A stretch of 64,000 nucleotides of DNA from the NCBI RefSeq assembly GCF_037975245.1, contig NC_092573.1, positions 17,924,265 to 17,988,264 on the forward strand. Reading direction: 5' to 3'. The notes under the pieces were generated by a model, which saw only the letters and a list, made by a program, of their open reading frames with translations, made no database searches and was not told where the DNA came from. Origin of the DNA: Apostichopus japonicus (Eukaryota > Echinodermata > Holothuroidea > Aspidochirotida > Stichopodidae). A program made the translations under genes and the position numbers. Of the stretch, positions 1-15,814 are shown in pieces (the first letter of the stretch is position 1; every line of letters begins with the position of its first letter).

Positions 1-179
1 ACCTACAAAAGCAATGATCCATAGGACATGCAATCAGGTCGAACATGATGTGTGACTGGTGACAATCTTCAAAAAGGTTATGGATGGAAAAAACTTTGGG
101 GAAATACTTGGTTCTCAGGCAAAAGTGTACATCTGGTTGCTCATTTTCAAGCCCGAGAAGTGCCATTTCCGGTGATCTG

Positions 180-293
180 GGGGGTATCAAAACCAAAAAT
201 TTTCTTGTACGCTCCGCGCCAACCGATGGTGGCGCTCCGCTAAGATAGTAATTCGCGCCCCCCGGGTTAGAAAATCCTGGATACGCGCCTGCT
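180..293. repeat. Terminal part of a dispersed element
   Basis: This stretch shares a core with the right end of the element at 44,576-45,405. Both contain a GCGCCAACC..ATGGTGG..GCTCCGCT..AGATAGTAA series, a C-rich stretch, and a final CCTGG.TACGC..CTG motif. It therefore looks like the 3' end of a second, diverged copy, whose left part (1-180) is not recognisable to me. It stops where the Penelope-like sequence begins, so one element probably inserted beside or into the other. Confidence 0.5.
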
Positions 294-299
294 ATCCAC

Positions 300-1408
300 T
301 TCTCCTCTTAAGCCATCACATTATTATAGATACATTGACGATATATTTTTTGTCTGGCCACATGGTGAAGAATCTCTTAAGTCTTTCTTTGATCATGTTA
401 ATTCTTTTCATGACAGCATTACATTTTCTGTCGAAGTTTCTAAACATCAAATTTCATTTCTAAATGTTCTGGTCAAGCTGGATGGCAATTCCTTCACCAC
501 TTCGGTCTATTATAAGCCCACTGATATATTTACACTTTAATAGTTTTCACCCGCATAATCTCAAGAGTTCTATTGTTTACAGCCAATGCCTTAGACTTAA
601 ACGCATTTGCTCCAACCCATTTGATTTTAAACACAAGGTATCCATTTTAACTGGTTATTTTTTGAACTTCGATACCCCCTTCACTTAATTAGACAGGGTA
701 TTTCCAGGGCCGACAAGTTGAGTCGTGAGGACTTATTAGAATTTAAGTCTAAAAGTCCCAACACACGCATTCCGTTTGTTACCAGTTACAAGCCCCTCAT
801 CAAATCCTTCATTCGCTCCATCAAACGGGAATTTACTGTATTCCAAGACGATCAGTCTGTAGGAGAATCGTTTAAGGTACACCCCATGCTAGCATTTCGT
901 CAACCCCCCAACCTTAAATTTCTACTCACTTCCTCCAGACTCCCCCACTCAATTTTCACCTCCGCAGGCAATTTCCCTTGCAGTAAACCTCGATGCCAAA
1001 TATGCCCCCATATTACCCCAGGCACCGTGGTCAGATTCCAAATGTTCAAGTCTAAGACCCCCTTCTCTCTCTTAGATTCTATTAATGTTATTTACATTTT
1101 CTACTGTGTACTTTGCAAAGAGGGCAATTATGTAGGTGAAACAGGCTCCCGTTTCCGCTTACGTTTTAATAATCACAAAAAAAATCTATTCGTGATAACT
1201 TTGCAGGATTCCCAGTTTCCGAACATTTCAATCTTCATAGTCATTCTCTCAAAACCTAAAATGTATTTTAATTTCCTCGAACTTCAAATCAGCTACTGAA
1301 CGTAAACGTAAAGAAATCGATTGGATCTTTCGGATTAAGTCTCACATCACCGGCCTCAACAAAGACTTGGGACCCCTTAACAACTATCAGTTCTACAAAG
1401 ATATGTAA
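300..1408 (+). pseudogene. Penelope-like retroelement remnant (RT plus GIY-YIG)
   Basis: This is a decayed copy of a Penelope-like retrotransposon. Its reverse transcriptase carried out target-primed copying, and the GIY-YIG domain is the DNA-nicking endonuclease. What is visible: the RT catalytic YIDD motif at 331-342, then the downstream RT stretch ending near YYKPTDIF (about 513-536). A frameshift leads to an SHPHN-like/IVYSQCLRLKRICSN stretch (about 549-612), and a second frameshift leads into a 193-codon open frame (718-1,299). That frame has a CSKPRCQIC cysteine cluster (about 981-1,007) and a GIY-YIG core with YVGET at 1,129-1,143 followed by R and H residues. The C-terminus (KEIDWIFRIKSHITGLNKD) is in yet another frame and stops at 1,408. 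The first RT motifs are missing, so the copy is 5'-truncated and dead. The family call is firm; the clade within Penelope-like elements is not assigned. Confidence 0.85.
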
Positions 1409-1796
1409 TCCGTTCTTTGCTCCTTAATCCGCTTCCTGTATAGTCATTGTTTATTTGGTTCTAATTCCATCAATGCAACTTACACTTATCTAGCGTCATA
1501 TTTCATGGTGTTACATTTTGTACTTTTCTATCTCTAATGAGTAACCGCGGGCGTCCCTAGATGCTATTACTGTCGCAATGAAAGTTTCTTTCTTCAAGTA
1601 GGACCAAAAGGATAATTACGTCGGAGTATTTATACCGCGAGATAAAATCTGGCACCAGACTGGTCATAAGCCGCTCAGAGCATACGGGTATCAGGGCATA
1701 CGGGTATCCATGTTGCCGAGGTTGCCTGCCGCGCCATTGTACCATGTCCTAGCATACTCGTCATATTCCCAATGGCTAAGTTATACCCTCTCACTG
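1409..1796. other. Unassigned sequence after the retroelement
   Basis: The first 100 bases or so could be the 3' untranslated part of the Penelope-like element. I see no coding signal or strong repeat in the rest. Confidence 0.4.
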
Positions 1797-1880
1797 CAGG
1801 AGGTCCTTTCCCAATGCAAGGAGGGGACCTTTCCCTGTAGGAGGGGACCTTTCCCTGTGGGAGGGGACCTTTCCCTGCAC
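1797..1880. repeat. Short tandem repeat, about 20-bp unit, 4 copies
   Basis: The motif GGAGGGGACCTTTCCCTG occurs three times in a row, preceded by one degenerate copy (GGAGGTCCTTTCCCAATG). The unit holds the semi-palindrome GGGACCTTTCCC. It is GC-rich compared with the surroundings. Confidence 0.85.
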
Positions 1881-1969
1881 CTATAAGGATCCTGCACTGC
1901 TTCTGCATTCCAGATCTGGCAGAAAGCAACTCCAAATGGGTTGTAAAGTTGCTTCAAAGAAAAAGACTG

Positions 1970-2922
1970 AAAAGATGGATGGTTAAATGAATGAATGAGC
2001 AGATGGTTGAATGAATGTAAGAATGATTGAATGTATGCATGAATGAACGAAAGGATGGACAGATCGACGGTTAGGTGGAGGAATGAATTATTAATTGAGG
2101 CACTGACTGATTCTGATTGAATGTATGCATGAATGAATGAATGGATGGATGGGTGGATAAATGAATTACTAATTAAGGCACTGACTGACTCTGACTGACT
2201 GATTTACTGATCGAATGTATATGCATGACTGAATGTATCTATGCATGGATGGAAGGATACAGGGGAAGGAATCAATTACTAATTAAGGCACTGACTGACT
2301 CTGACTGACGGATTTTACTGACAGAATGAATGCATGAATGAATGAACGTATGAACGTATGAATATATGAATGTATGAATATGAATGCACGAATGAATGCG
2401 TGAATGCATGAATGACTGAATGCATAAATGCATGAATGCTAGAATGCATGAATGCATGCATAATTGAATGATTGAATGATTGAATGATCGAATGATTGCA
2501 TGATTGAATGATTGAATGTTTGGATGATTGAATGATTAAACTTGTGCATGAATAAATGAATGGATAGATGGGCGGAAGAATGAATTACTAACTAAGGCGC
2601 TGATCGAATCTGACTGATTTACTGACCGAATGAATGAATGATTGTAAGAATAAGTGAATGTATGTATGAATGAAAGGATGGATGAATCGATCGACGGTTA
2701 GGTGGAGGAATCAATTACTAATTGACGCACTGACTGACTCTGATTTATTTACTGACCGAATGAATGAATGAATGAATGAATGAATGAATGAATGAATGAA
2801 TGTATGTATGAATGTATGAATGGATGGATGGGTGATGGAATGTAGTACAAGTTAAGGCACTAACTGACTCTGACTGACTGATTTACTGACCGAGTGAATG
2901 AATGAATGAATTAGTTTAAAGG
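1970..2922. repeat. TGAA/GAATGAATG tandem array with higher-order repeats
   Basis: A degenerate tetranucleotide array (TGAA, with TGCA and TGGA variants) runs for about 950 bp. A more complex block recurs inside it at about 2,089, 2,165, 2,275, 2,584, 2,716 and 2,843. It reads TTACTAATTAAGGCACTGAC followed by TGACTCTGACTGACTGATTTACTGACC. The array is thus a higher-order repeat of complex blocks joined by tetranucleotide runs. Confidence 0.9.
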
Positions 2923-3144
2923 ATTCTGTGTTGCTCTTGGTATCAGATGAAAACTGTGACATAGAAATGCGATTTAATCAATTATCAGTTTAAAAATAAC
3001 GCAAGGTCGTTACCATTATGTCCCCAACTCTGTCTGTGACATATGTCCCATCACGAAAATATGAATAGAGCCATCTTTACAAACATGAAGGAGGAACTTT
3101 TCCCCACCGACCGTTAATGTAAAATATTTATATTTAAATGTTGC

Positions 3145-3162
3145 ATATATATATTGCATATA

Positions 3163-3244
<82 letters not shown>
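3145..3244. repeat. AT dinucleotide microsatellite
   Basis: A near-continuous (AT)n run with a few C or T interruptions. It creates only spurious Tyr/Ile open frames. Confidence 0.95.
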
Positions 3245-7112
<3,868 letters not shown>

Positions 7113-7544
7113 GCCATGTGGTTGTGTTCGTCCATCGATGGTGGGCACATCTGTGTACCGTGGATAGATCCACATACTTAAGTCTAATGTGATTTATATT
7201 CCCGCTTCCACTACCTCATTTCAAATTTATTTCACCGGGTGATGTATTTTGCGAACGTTGGGAGTTATTGGTCAGACGATTATTAATGCTAAGTTTTAAA
7301 TTAATGAAGGGAATGTCAAATTCATAACTGATCCTGGACAAAAATATCAAGTATGTGTAATGCTGCAACTTTTTCTCGTTATCCTGGCGATAAGATTCGA
7401 ATGATAATTTAACAACTCCTACCTCGTCTGCCGATTTACTGTGTCCCTATACTTTAAACTCCTATAATCTCCTTTAATCTCGTATACTTTAAATATACAC
7501 ATCACACTTGCTCTCGGTTTACTTTCAGAAGATCAATGGACAAA

Positions 7545-8676
7545 GTATCATTATTACTGCAGGCATATCATTATAACTAGGCTGGAGGCAGTATCATTAT
7601 TACTGCAGGCATATCATTATAACTAGGCTGGAGGCAGTATCATTATTACTGGAGGCAGTATCATTATTACTGGAGACAGTATCGTTATTACTGGATGCAG
7701 TATCATTATTACTGGTTGCAGTATCATTATTACTGGAGGCAGTATCATTATTACTGGAGGCATATCATTATAACTAGGCTGGAGGCAGTATCATTATTAC
7801 TGGAGGCAGTATCATTATTACTGGAGACTATCATTATAATTAGGCTGGAGGCAGTATCATTATTATTGCAGGCAGTATCATTATTACTGTAGACAGTATC
7901 ATTATAACTGGACGCAGTATTATTACTGGAGACAGTATCATTATTACTGGAGGCAGCATCATTATTACTGGAAGCAGTATCATTATAACTGGAGACAGTA
8001 TCATTATAACCGGAGGCAGTATCATTATAATTGGAGGCAGTATCATTATTATTACTTGAGGCAGTATCATTATTACTGGAAGCATATCATTATAACTAGG
8101 CTGGATGCAGTATTGTTATTACTTGAGTCAGTATCATTATTCCTGGAGGCAGTATTATTATAACTGGAGGCAGTATCATTATTGCTGGAGGCAGTATCAC
8201 TATAACTGGAGGCGGGATCATTATAACTGGAGGCGGTATCATTATACCTGGAGGCAGTATCATTATAACTGGAGACAGTATTACATATACTGGAGACAGT
8301 ATCATTATAACTGGAGGCAGTATTATTATTCCTGGAGGCAGTAGTATTATTACTAGAGGCAGTGTTATTATAACTATATGCAGTATCATTATAACTGGGG
8401 GCAGTATCATATAACTGGAGGCATTATCATTATTACTTGAGGCAGTATCATTATTACTGGAGGCAGTATTATTAGTTTTATTATTCCTTGAGGCAGTAGT
8501 ATTATTACTGGAGGCAGTGTTATTATAACTGTAGGCAGTATCATTATAACTGGAGGCAGTATCATTATTCCTGGAGGTATTATCATTATTACTGGAGGTA
8601 GTATCATTATAACTGGAGGCAGTATCATTATTACTGGAGGCAGTATTATTATTTGAGGCAGTATCATTATAACTGG
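7545..8676. repeat. 21-bp minisatellite (about 50 copies)
   Basis: The unit is GGAGGCAGTATCATTATTAC plus T (21 bp), with variants such as TATAACT, GGAGACAG and a longer CATATCATTATAACTAGGC form. Because 21 is a multiple of three and the unit lacks stops in several frames, long open frames appear on both strands. The longest is a 263-codon minus frame (8,096-8,887) reading through 7-residue repeats such as VIMILPP and SNNDTAS. These are repeat artefacts and not proteins, because no unique conserved sequence is attached. Confidence 0.95.
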
Positions 8677-10297
8677 CCTTATGAAAGCACGTAGCCGGGA
8701 GCAGCACCAAAATATTAAGGAGGGGGACAATAATCGTGTTCTTTAACTTGCCTTTTTGACCATGGTGGTGGCACCATGGTGGTGGCAATGCAATTCCACG
8801 TAATAGTCTATAGAAGAACAAAACCCATGTTATGCTATTCAGATATACAACGAGCAAAAAGCATTGTGACGAAAGGCAGAATATCAAACGTATATTTTGT
8901 TCGCTATGTTTATAGATCTATACCAACACCTGTTACCATATCGACACTATCGAGACGCTGTATTCAGCTGATACTCATGGCTCGACATGAACAGTAGTTG
9001 CTGTATACCAACCATTGAGTGCGAGTTCTTTAAACGCGATTCTAAAGTGAAGTCGTGTCTAGTCGTTTTATGCTATAAGTAGGCCTATGGATAAACCCGA
9101 ACATGGCATTTCTTCGTTCTCGGCAGGACGAATTGGCGTAATTAAAAGAGAGGTGTGAACTCGAAGCAAGCGGTACCGTAACTCCTTTACTTCAAACACA
9201 TAGCTAGTATAGTAACCACTTGTGCCACCTGTAACACATGCTTTTTCTGGTTGATGTCTCACGGAAAACCTATTAATTAACTAGAATAACCGGTGCTAAA
9301 AATGGAACAGAACCATCTCGGGTCCTATCCAGTTGCTAATTAACTTATAGCGTTTTTATTCTTCAAATCTAACAGGATGAAGATGACATTTATTTCAACC
9401 ATAGGAGCAGAATGACATCATATGCAAAAAGTCGACTAACCAACGTTATCACAGCTATTTGCCTTACCTGTTCATGTAACGCCAAAAATATGTCAATACA
9501 CCTCGTAATGAAGCATAACATACATAAACTAATCTATACATATATAGAAAAGAAAATTGATTTAATAAAGATTGCATTTACAATTTCAAAGCATACATTT
9601 ATTTACGCTATAGTACATAATAATCTTTCTATCAGTGACGTCATCACCAACCACCAACAATCTCGATCGGCAACATGTTTGTCATTGTCAATGTGATCAC
9701 CGTCTTCTTCACTGCGGCCATCATTGTCGCCATAACCTTGAAATACTCTTGAAATAATCATTACAAATGTCGCCATGGTGATAATCCTATCAACATCTTG
9801 ATCAAAATTGTCATGAAGATGATCAACATGCAATTCTAATCATAGTTTTTATTGTCAAATATGACATCATTTCCATTCATCATTTTCGTTTGTTAAAGAG
9901 CATATATATCCACGTTGGCATAATAGTGATCAAGATTCGTTTGTCATAATGATCAATGTGGTATGATGATTATTCTACTCCTCGGTGACGTGTGGTGACC
10001 GTCAATGTTAACATGGTATTGAACATTGTCATCTTGATTATCTCCAGACTCCATTTCAATTATAGTAAATGCCAATGTTGTTATAGGGAGGTACATAGTT
10101 CTACTATAACCAATACCAATGTTTTCATGATGAATACGGTACTCTTATGGTAGCTATGTTCCTACTGGTCACCACCAATGGTAGGCTATATCACATTACT
10201 CAATATTGTCTTGATTATATTCATCGATTTCATTAATAAAATACCAACATTGTTATGAAGAGGGACATGTTCCAGTAATAATAAAGATGTTTTTAGT
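8677..10297. other. Unassigned spacer
   Basis: The motif ACCATGGTGGTGGC is duplicated back to back at about 8,759-8,787. From about 9,630 the sequence becomes rich in CATTGTC/ATCATC-like words that resemble degraded relatives of the following 140-bp repeat. No gene recognised. Confidence 0.4.
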
Positions 10298-11001
10298 ACA
10301 ATACTCTTATGATAACCATGGTCTCACTGACCTTCATTATTGTTATCACGGTTATTAACATTGTCGCCACTCACCCATTGTCGCCCATTTGTTAATCATT
10401 ACCATTATTTATAACCATCCTCTTCTTTCGAACACCGATGTTACTCTTATGATAACCATGGTCTCACTGACCTTCATTACTGTTATCACGGTTATTAACA
10501 TTGTCGCCACTCACCCATTGTCGCCCATTTGTTAATCATTACCATTATTTATAACCATCCTCTTCTTTCGAACACCGATGTTACTCTTATGATAACCATG
10601 GTCACACTGACCTTCATTATTGTTATCACGGTTATTAACATTGTCGCCACTCACCCATTGTCGCCACATTTGTTAATCATTACCATTATTTATAATCATC
10701 CTCTTCTTTCGAACACCGATGTTACTCTTATGATAGCCATGGTCCCACTGACCTTCATTATTGTTATCACGGTTATTAACATTGTCGCCACTCACTGATT
10801 GTCGCCCATTTGTTAATCATTACCTTTATTTATAACCATCCCATTCTTTCAAACACCGATGTTACTCTTATGATAACCATGGTCCCACTGACCTTCATCG
10901 TTGTTATCACGGTTATTAACATTGTCGCCACTCACTGATTGTCGCCCATTTGTTAATCATTACCTTTATTTATAACCATCCTCTTCTTTCAAACACCGAT
11001 G
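10298..11001. repeat. 140-bp tandem repeat, 5 copies
   Basis: The anchor TACTCTTATGATAACCATGG recurs at about 10,302, 10,441, 10,581, 10,722 and 10,862 (period 140-141). Each unit also contains TGTTATCACGGTTATTAACA and TTGTTAATCATTACC. Copies differ by only a few substitutions, so the expansion is fairly recent. Looser relatives seem to continue to the left as far as about 10,000. Confidence 0.92.
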
Positions 11002-12660
11002 TCTCATATTAACAGTGATCACCATCCTTCCGAAACATCTTATAATTACCATTACTCTTCTCCACCTCAATGCCATTATAATTTATTATAATTGTTATTA
11101 TAAAGATGATTATTATTATTATTATGATAATGATCATCATGGCCATCGCTATATTTTCTTTCCCAACTGTATGCTACATCAACAAATAAGCAAAGAGACT
11201 TGCAGTTAGTTACTAGATAAAGTTGAAAAAATCAGCTGCGATTTATTGTGTCACGTAGCCTATACGAAGAACGGGAAACAGGGTAAGTAACTCAGCCGAG
11301 TATACAGTTACGACGAAAATATATGCAGACAGTTAACGATCATACAATCAAATGTTTGGATAATGTGAACGGAGCTGTGCTAGTTATGTGCTGAATGAAT
11401 GGTATGCTACACAAACGTAGAATGGGGTTGGTCGTGAATCATACAAGGAATGTGGTGATACTGGCTCTTGCTGTCAAATTTTATCGACGCGTTGCTATCG
11501 AGGCATGAACCTAGTAATTTGGCACGGTGGGGGAAGAATGCTTCCAGACTAATGCGAAAATTATATGTACATTGATTTCTAGAACTGGAGTAAGGGCATG
11601 AAATTAGTTAAGGCGACAGACTCAACTGAAAAAATTAACTTTGTTCTTTAACCATGTCGTCAATGTCAAACAGATACAGAAGTAAATAGAATCTTGCAGA
11701 TGCCATTGATTAGTGATCAATAATTTCACTCACTGATCATGTGCTATGCCAAACACGAGGTCCCATGGAGCCTATCAAGTTATGCCTATATATTAGTATA
11801 ATCTTATATTTGGATTATGAAACAAAATATGAAAAACAAAAAGGAAGGTGATATAGGATAACAATGTCGTTCATATAACAATCAAGTCCGACCTTGGTCC
11901 TTTCTTTTCATATCACACTAAGATTCTTGCAAAAAGGTGTAATGGAATTTGGCAATACACGTTGAGTGACCAACAAAAACCCGACAAATGTAAGTTATTA
12001 CATAATAATTTGTGCTCAAATACGGTCAACGTAACGTTGAAAAGCCACAAAAGCTTAACTTTTGAGAAAGTCTGCGTGAGTAGTTTTTATTTGTGGTACC
12101 TAGTGACATATACCAAAGATGAAACGCTGCAATTAGGCTAACTCATAGTTATAATACTTTTACAAACGTTGTCTGATATATGCAGGTGTGGGGCACACCA
12201 CGTCAGTGAAATCGCTGCCATAATTCATTTTCAGGCAGTACTTAATGCCATTAAGCTTTAGTTCAAATGCGTAACAAAAATACCGATATAAGGTAGAGAC
12301 ATAGGCTACACACTAACGTCGCTTAAGCAAGTCATATTGTACAAATAAAGTACTATAGCCATGGAAACAATCATGAAAGAAGGGGTAAGGTATTGGAAGA
12401 CAAAGAAGCTTTTCAAGGAGATGAATAATATTCAGTACAACTGACAATTCGTTGAGTACAATAGCTATTGCAGTTAAATATAACGATGATTACTGAGAAA
12501 TGGATTTAGCGTCAAAAGACGAAACACTTATTGAAAAAAATGATGATTTTTTCAACCAACATTTTAGTAGAAAGCTGACGGACCTGTCACACAGGATCAC
12601 CAATAAACCACTAAAAGATCAGTGAATGAGAATGGTAAGTTATTCACGTCATGAAGTTAC
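11002..12660. other. Region downstream of the STARD5-like gene
   Basis: There is a short ATT/ATC run at about 11,105-11,145. The part near 12,086-12,660 probably contains the 3' untranslated region of the minus-strand gene. No other gene recognised. Confidence 0.4.
12086..12091 (-). promoter_or_regulatory. Possible polyadenylation signal, STARD5-like gene
   Basis: An AATAAA hexamer on the minus strand, about 570 bases past the stop codon at 12,661. Such hexamers are common in AT-rich DNA, so this is only a candidate. Confidence 0.25.
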
Positions 12661-12817
12661 TTAGGTACAATTTAAGTTGTTGTCTTTTAGGGCTGCGTCG
12701 AGGTCACGAAAGAAATCGATAAGGTTGGTTGGTAGTGCGGACTCCACTACTGTCTTAGGGAGCATCCCACTCAAGTCGGTCTGTACGATGTTGACAACGT
12801 AACACTTATCAGGCTCC
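12661..12817 (-). CDS. STARD5: STARD5-like last exon
   Basis: The acceptor CATTACAG is followed by one base that finishes the split Gly codon. The rest reads EPDKCYVVNIVQTDLSGMLP, KTVVESALPTNLIDFF, RDLDAALKDN, and a TAA at 12,661. The DLSG.LP segment and the C-terminal amphipathic helix are standard for the START fold, where that helix caps the lipid pocket. Confidence 0.93.
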
Positions 12818-15732
12818 CTGTAATGGAGGAAAGAAAGATCAATTAGTTATCATATTCATCTAGAATTGTGCAGAGTCGTGGCAAGCCAGTACAATCTAAG
12901 GGGAAGGGGGAAATGGGACCAGAATAGCATAGTCATGAGCTAATGTTCAAACGTTTTCGCCAAGTTCTGAGAGGGCGTTGGCGGATGAATCCCTGGGGAG
13001 GACAAAATAGCCTATAATACACCAACCCACAATCCACGCCGGGTCTACGTCACTGATTTCACGCCCAGACTCTTTCGCAACTGACGGCATCGAAAGGGAA
13101 TACTGTCCTATAGATATATTCTTAAAGATTCAACAGTTTTAGAGAGCTGATTACAATTGACAGATGAATGGGTGCAGGATGGTTGAGTTGCTGCTCACAA
13201 TATGTTGATGTGATTTATTCTGCCAGACGCCCGATTCAGTGCTAGTACGTCACAATTAATTTGACCATATCAATAAAGTACTATAATGTGCTAATGTGCA
13301 ATGAAGATAGATCGAACTTCCGTATGTGACGTTTTCATATCGTCGTTAGATTGTGCTGGAACATAAATATTGTTGGCATATTCGCGGGGCAGGAAATGTT
13401 CGTTCTGATAACTGTTGTACACCCAAGCGTAGATAATGCTCCAGCATACGATAGGATTGACACTCCTGACAGTTTGGTAGGTACATCAACATATTCATGA
13501 AGGACTGACATAAAGGAACGACACGAGTGAAGTTTGATGTATTTCTATCGACATTGTGATCTGACTACAAATAATGCTAGATATTTTGGTAAAGTTCCAA
13601 TCGGAGGTAGATGGACTTGGGAAGGGGATGAGGAAGTGACAAAACTTATGCAACCACTAAATTTGAACTCTACTGCGTGCATTCTTCATTGTATCTTAAT
13701 ATTTTACGATGCGGATATGGTTGGTTGATTAGAATACTACATGGAACAGCGTAATCGGCTCTTTTGAACATTATCATTGAATTTTACAGATATATATATG
13801 TATATAAGTATAGATTCTTTAAATATTTAGAATTCCCACCGATCACACAGGGATACCCAGGGGGTCAATCATCACAACTGACGCGTCCTGCCTCATTGGT
13901 CGCAGTACCTGAATACGTACCCTTCGACTGGCGTGCAGAAGGTTCCACCATGGTAATTAACTCCTCGAACGAAACCATCTTTTGAAGGGCAATCTTTTCT
14001 CTGGATGCTCTTGGAATTTGTGCAAATGATTGACTCCTCTGGATATCTTCTTACCGTGATGAGGTCAACAAAGTCACGTGATGAGATCAGCCCCATTGCA
14101 ACACTGTGCGTAGCTGATCGTCCAACAATTAGATCCTAAGGTAAGAAACCACGTAGATGTTACCATTAAATGGAAGCTGTGATAAGCGCAAATCGAACAT
14201 CTCAAGTATATACAGATATGCATTCTGATCCGAAATTCAACTGAATTAAGCTTTACGTAACATATGTATCAACAAAACAAATGCAAATTCTTATTTAGGA
14301 TTGTGTACTTAAGAATTTGCAAGAGAAGAGACGTTTCCTTGGTGTCCTTTGGACCCAGTCACATACCTCGTCAATTTTCTCGATAACCTCAGATTCTTTC
14401 ACAGTTTTGTCCCATTTCCCTCTCAGTCCCCTCGGCGACGGCAGAATGTAACGAACGACCTTCTCAGCTGGTGAGTCTATTACGCACTCCGCACGATAGC
14501 TATCAAAGATTAAATGAAAACATCCTCACATAATTATGATATGAACGGCATAATTTTTTAACAGGGTTTTTGCAACATGTGCAAACTCCCGTTTATTTGG
14601 CTGTGATCACATTGGATCTCCGATCTTGAATCGGTGCTTAATCGCCCGCAAATGTATGCACTACGCCTATACTACAAACTCCGCATACACAGCGCGTCGC
14701 GCAGAAGCAAAGTAACGTTGGAGGAAGAACCATACATGCGCAGTGAACTCTTTCTATGGTATCGGATGCAAATTATTTTGCAAGGTCGTCAAACGTACTG
14801 TTGCCTACTAGCATGTAACGTTTTAGTTGAATGCCTGCCCAGTTTCCAATTAGAGTAACAGTTCACATTGAATCTATCACAATCTCCCTCTCCTATGCAC
14901 CTTTATCAAAAATGGTGCAAGAAATTTATTGAACGAAGTGAAACCCAACGAAGAAAAAAAGTTATAGAGAACGTTGAAAAGGAACAACCTATAGCAATGA
15001 GTGCTGCAACCAAAGCTTTATGCCTATGTTTAATTTGATTCTCGTGCGAATCGTGGTCACATAGTTATCTACTTGATATTCCGGGCGTCATACAATATAT
15101 AGTGCGCTTGCGATTTCAATCTCTTGACCTAATCTCCCTGATGGTAGGACCAAGATCACTTGATCAGATTCTGAGCGCGCGTGTGTTCACATGAGCACCG
15201 ATGAAGTGATGATCAGAACCAGATCTGACCCGCTGTCCTCCAGTGTGTGGACTGACCGTTCACTTCGCACATAACCAATTTTTATCACAATAATCGTTTT
15301 CCAACTGATTGCGAAAATATTAAGCAAAGATTTTAATAGATGGAAATGATTTGCATATCCGCGAAGAGTCACTAATATGTCGTGAAATGTCTTGGACCAT
15401 TCCGACTGGTACATGGTCGACAACTTAACCGCATCGCGTAAAACTGTTTGTCTTATAAGCCTGACGGTCAATTTGGCTTTCAAGTTGAGTCTTGATGGTT
15501 GAGACATCATAACGTAGTCACCCAGCGAAATACATGAATAATTGGTCAGCTGTCAATATTTGTGCTTTCAAAAATATCGGTATACAGAGAACGTATTGAT
15601 ACTTACACGTGACCGTCAAATTCAGATGACTTCTTGTATAAGACTTTGACTTCTTTCTGTGGGTTAAGGATAGAATCCAAACATTTCTTTTTCGAAAGTT
15701 AAATTGATATATTTGAAATATATATTTTTGTA

Positions 15733-15814
<82 letters not shown>

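Noticed and set aside
8096-8887. 263-codon minus-strand open frame
   Set aside because: It is almost entirely translation of the 21-bp minisatellite. Open frames occur on both strands for the same arithmetic reason.
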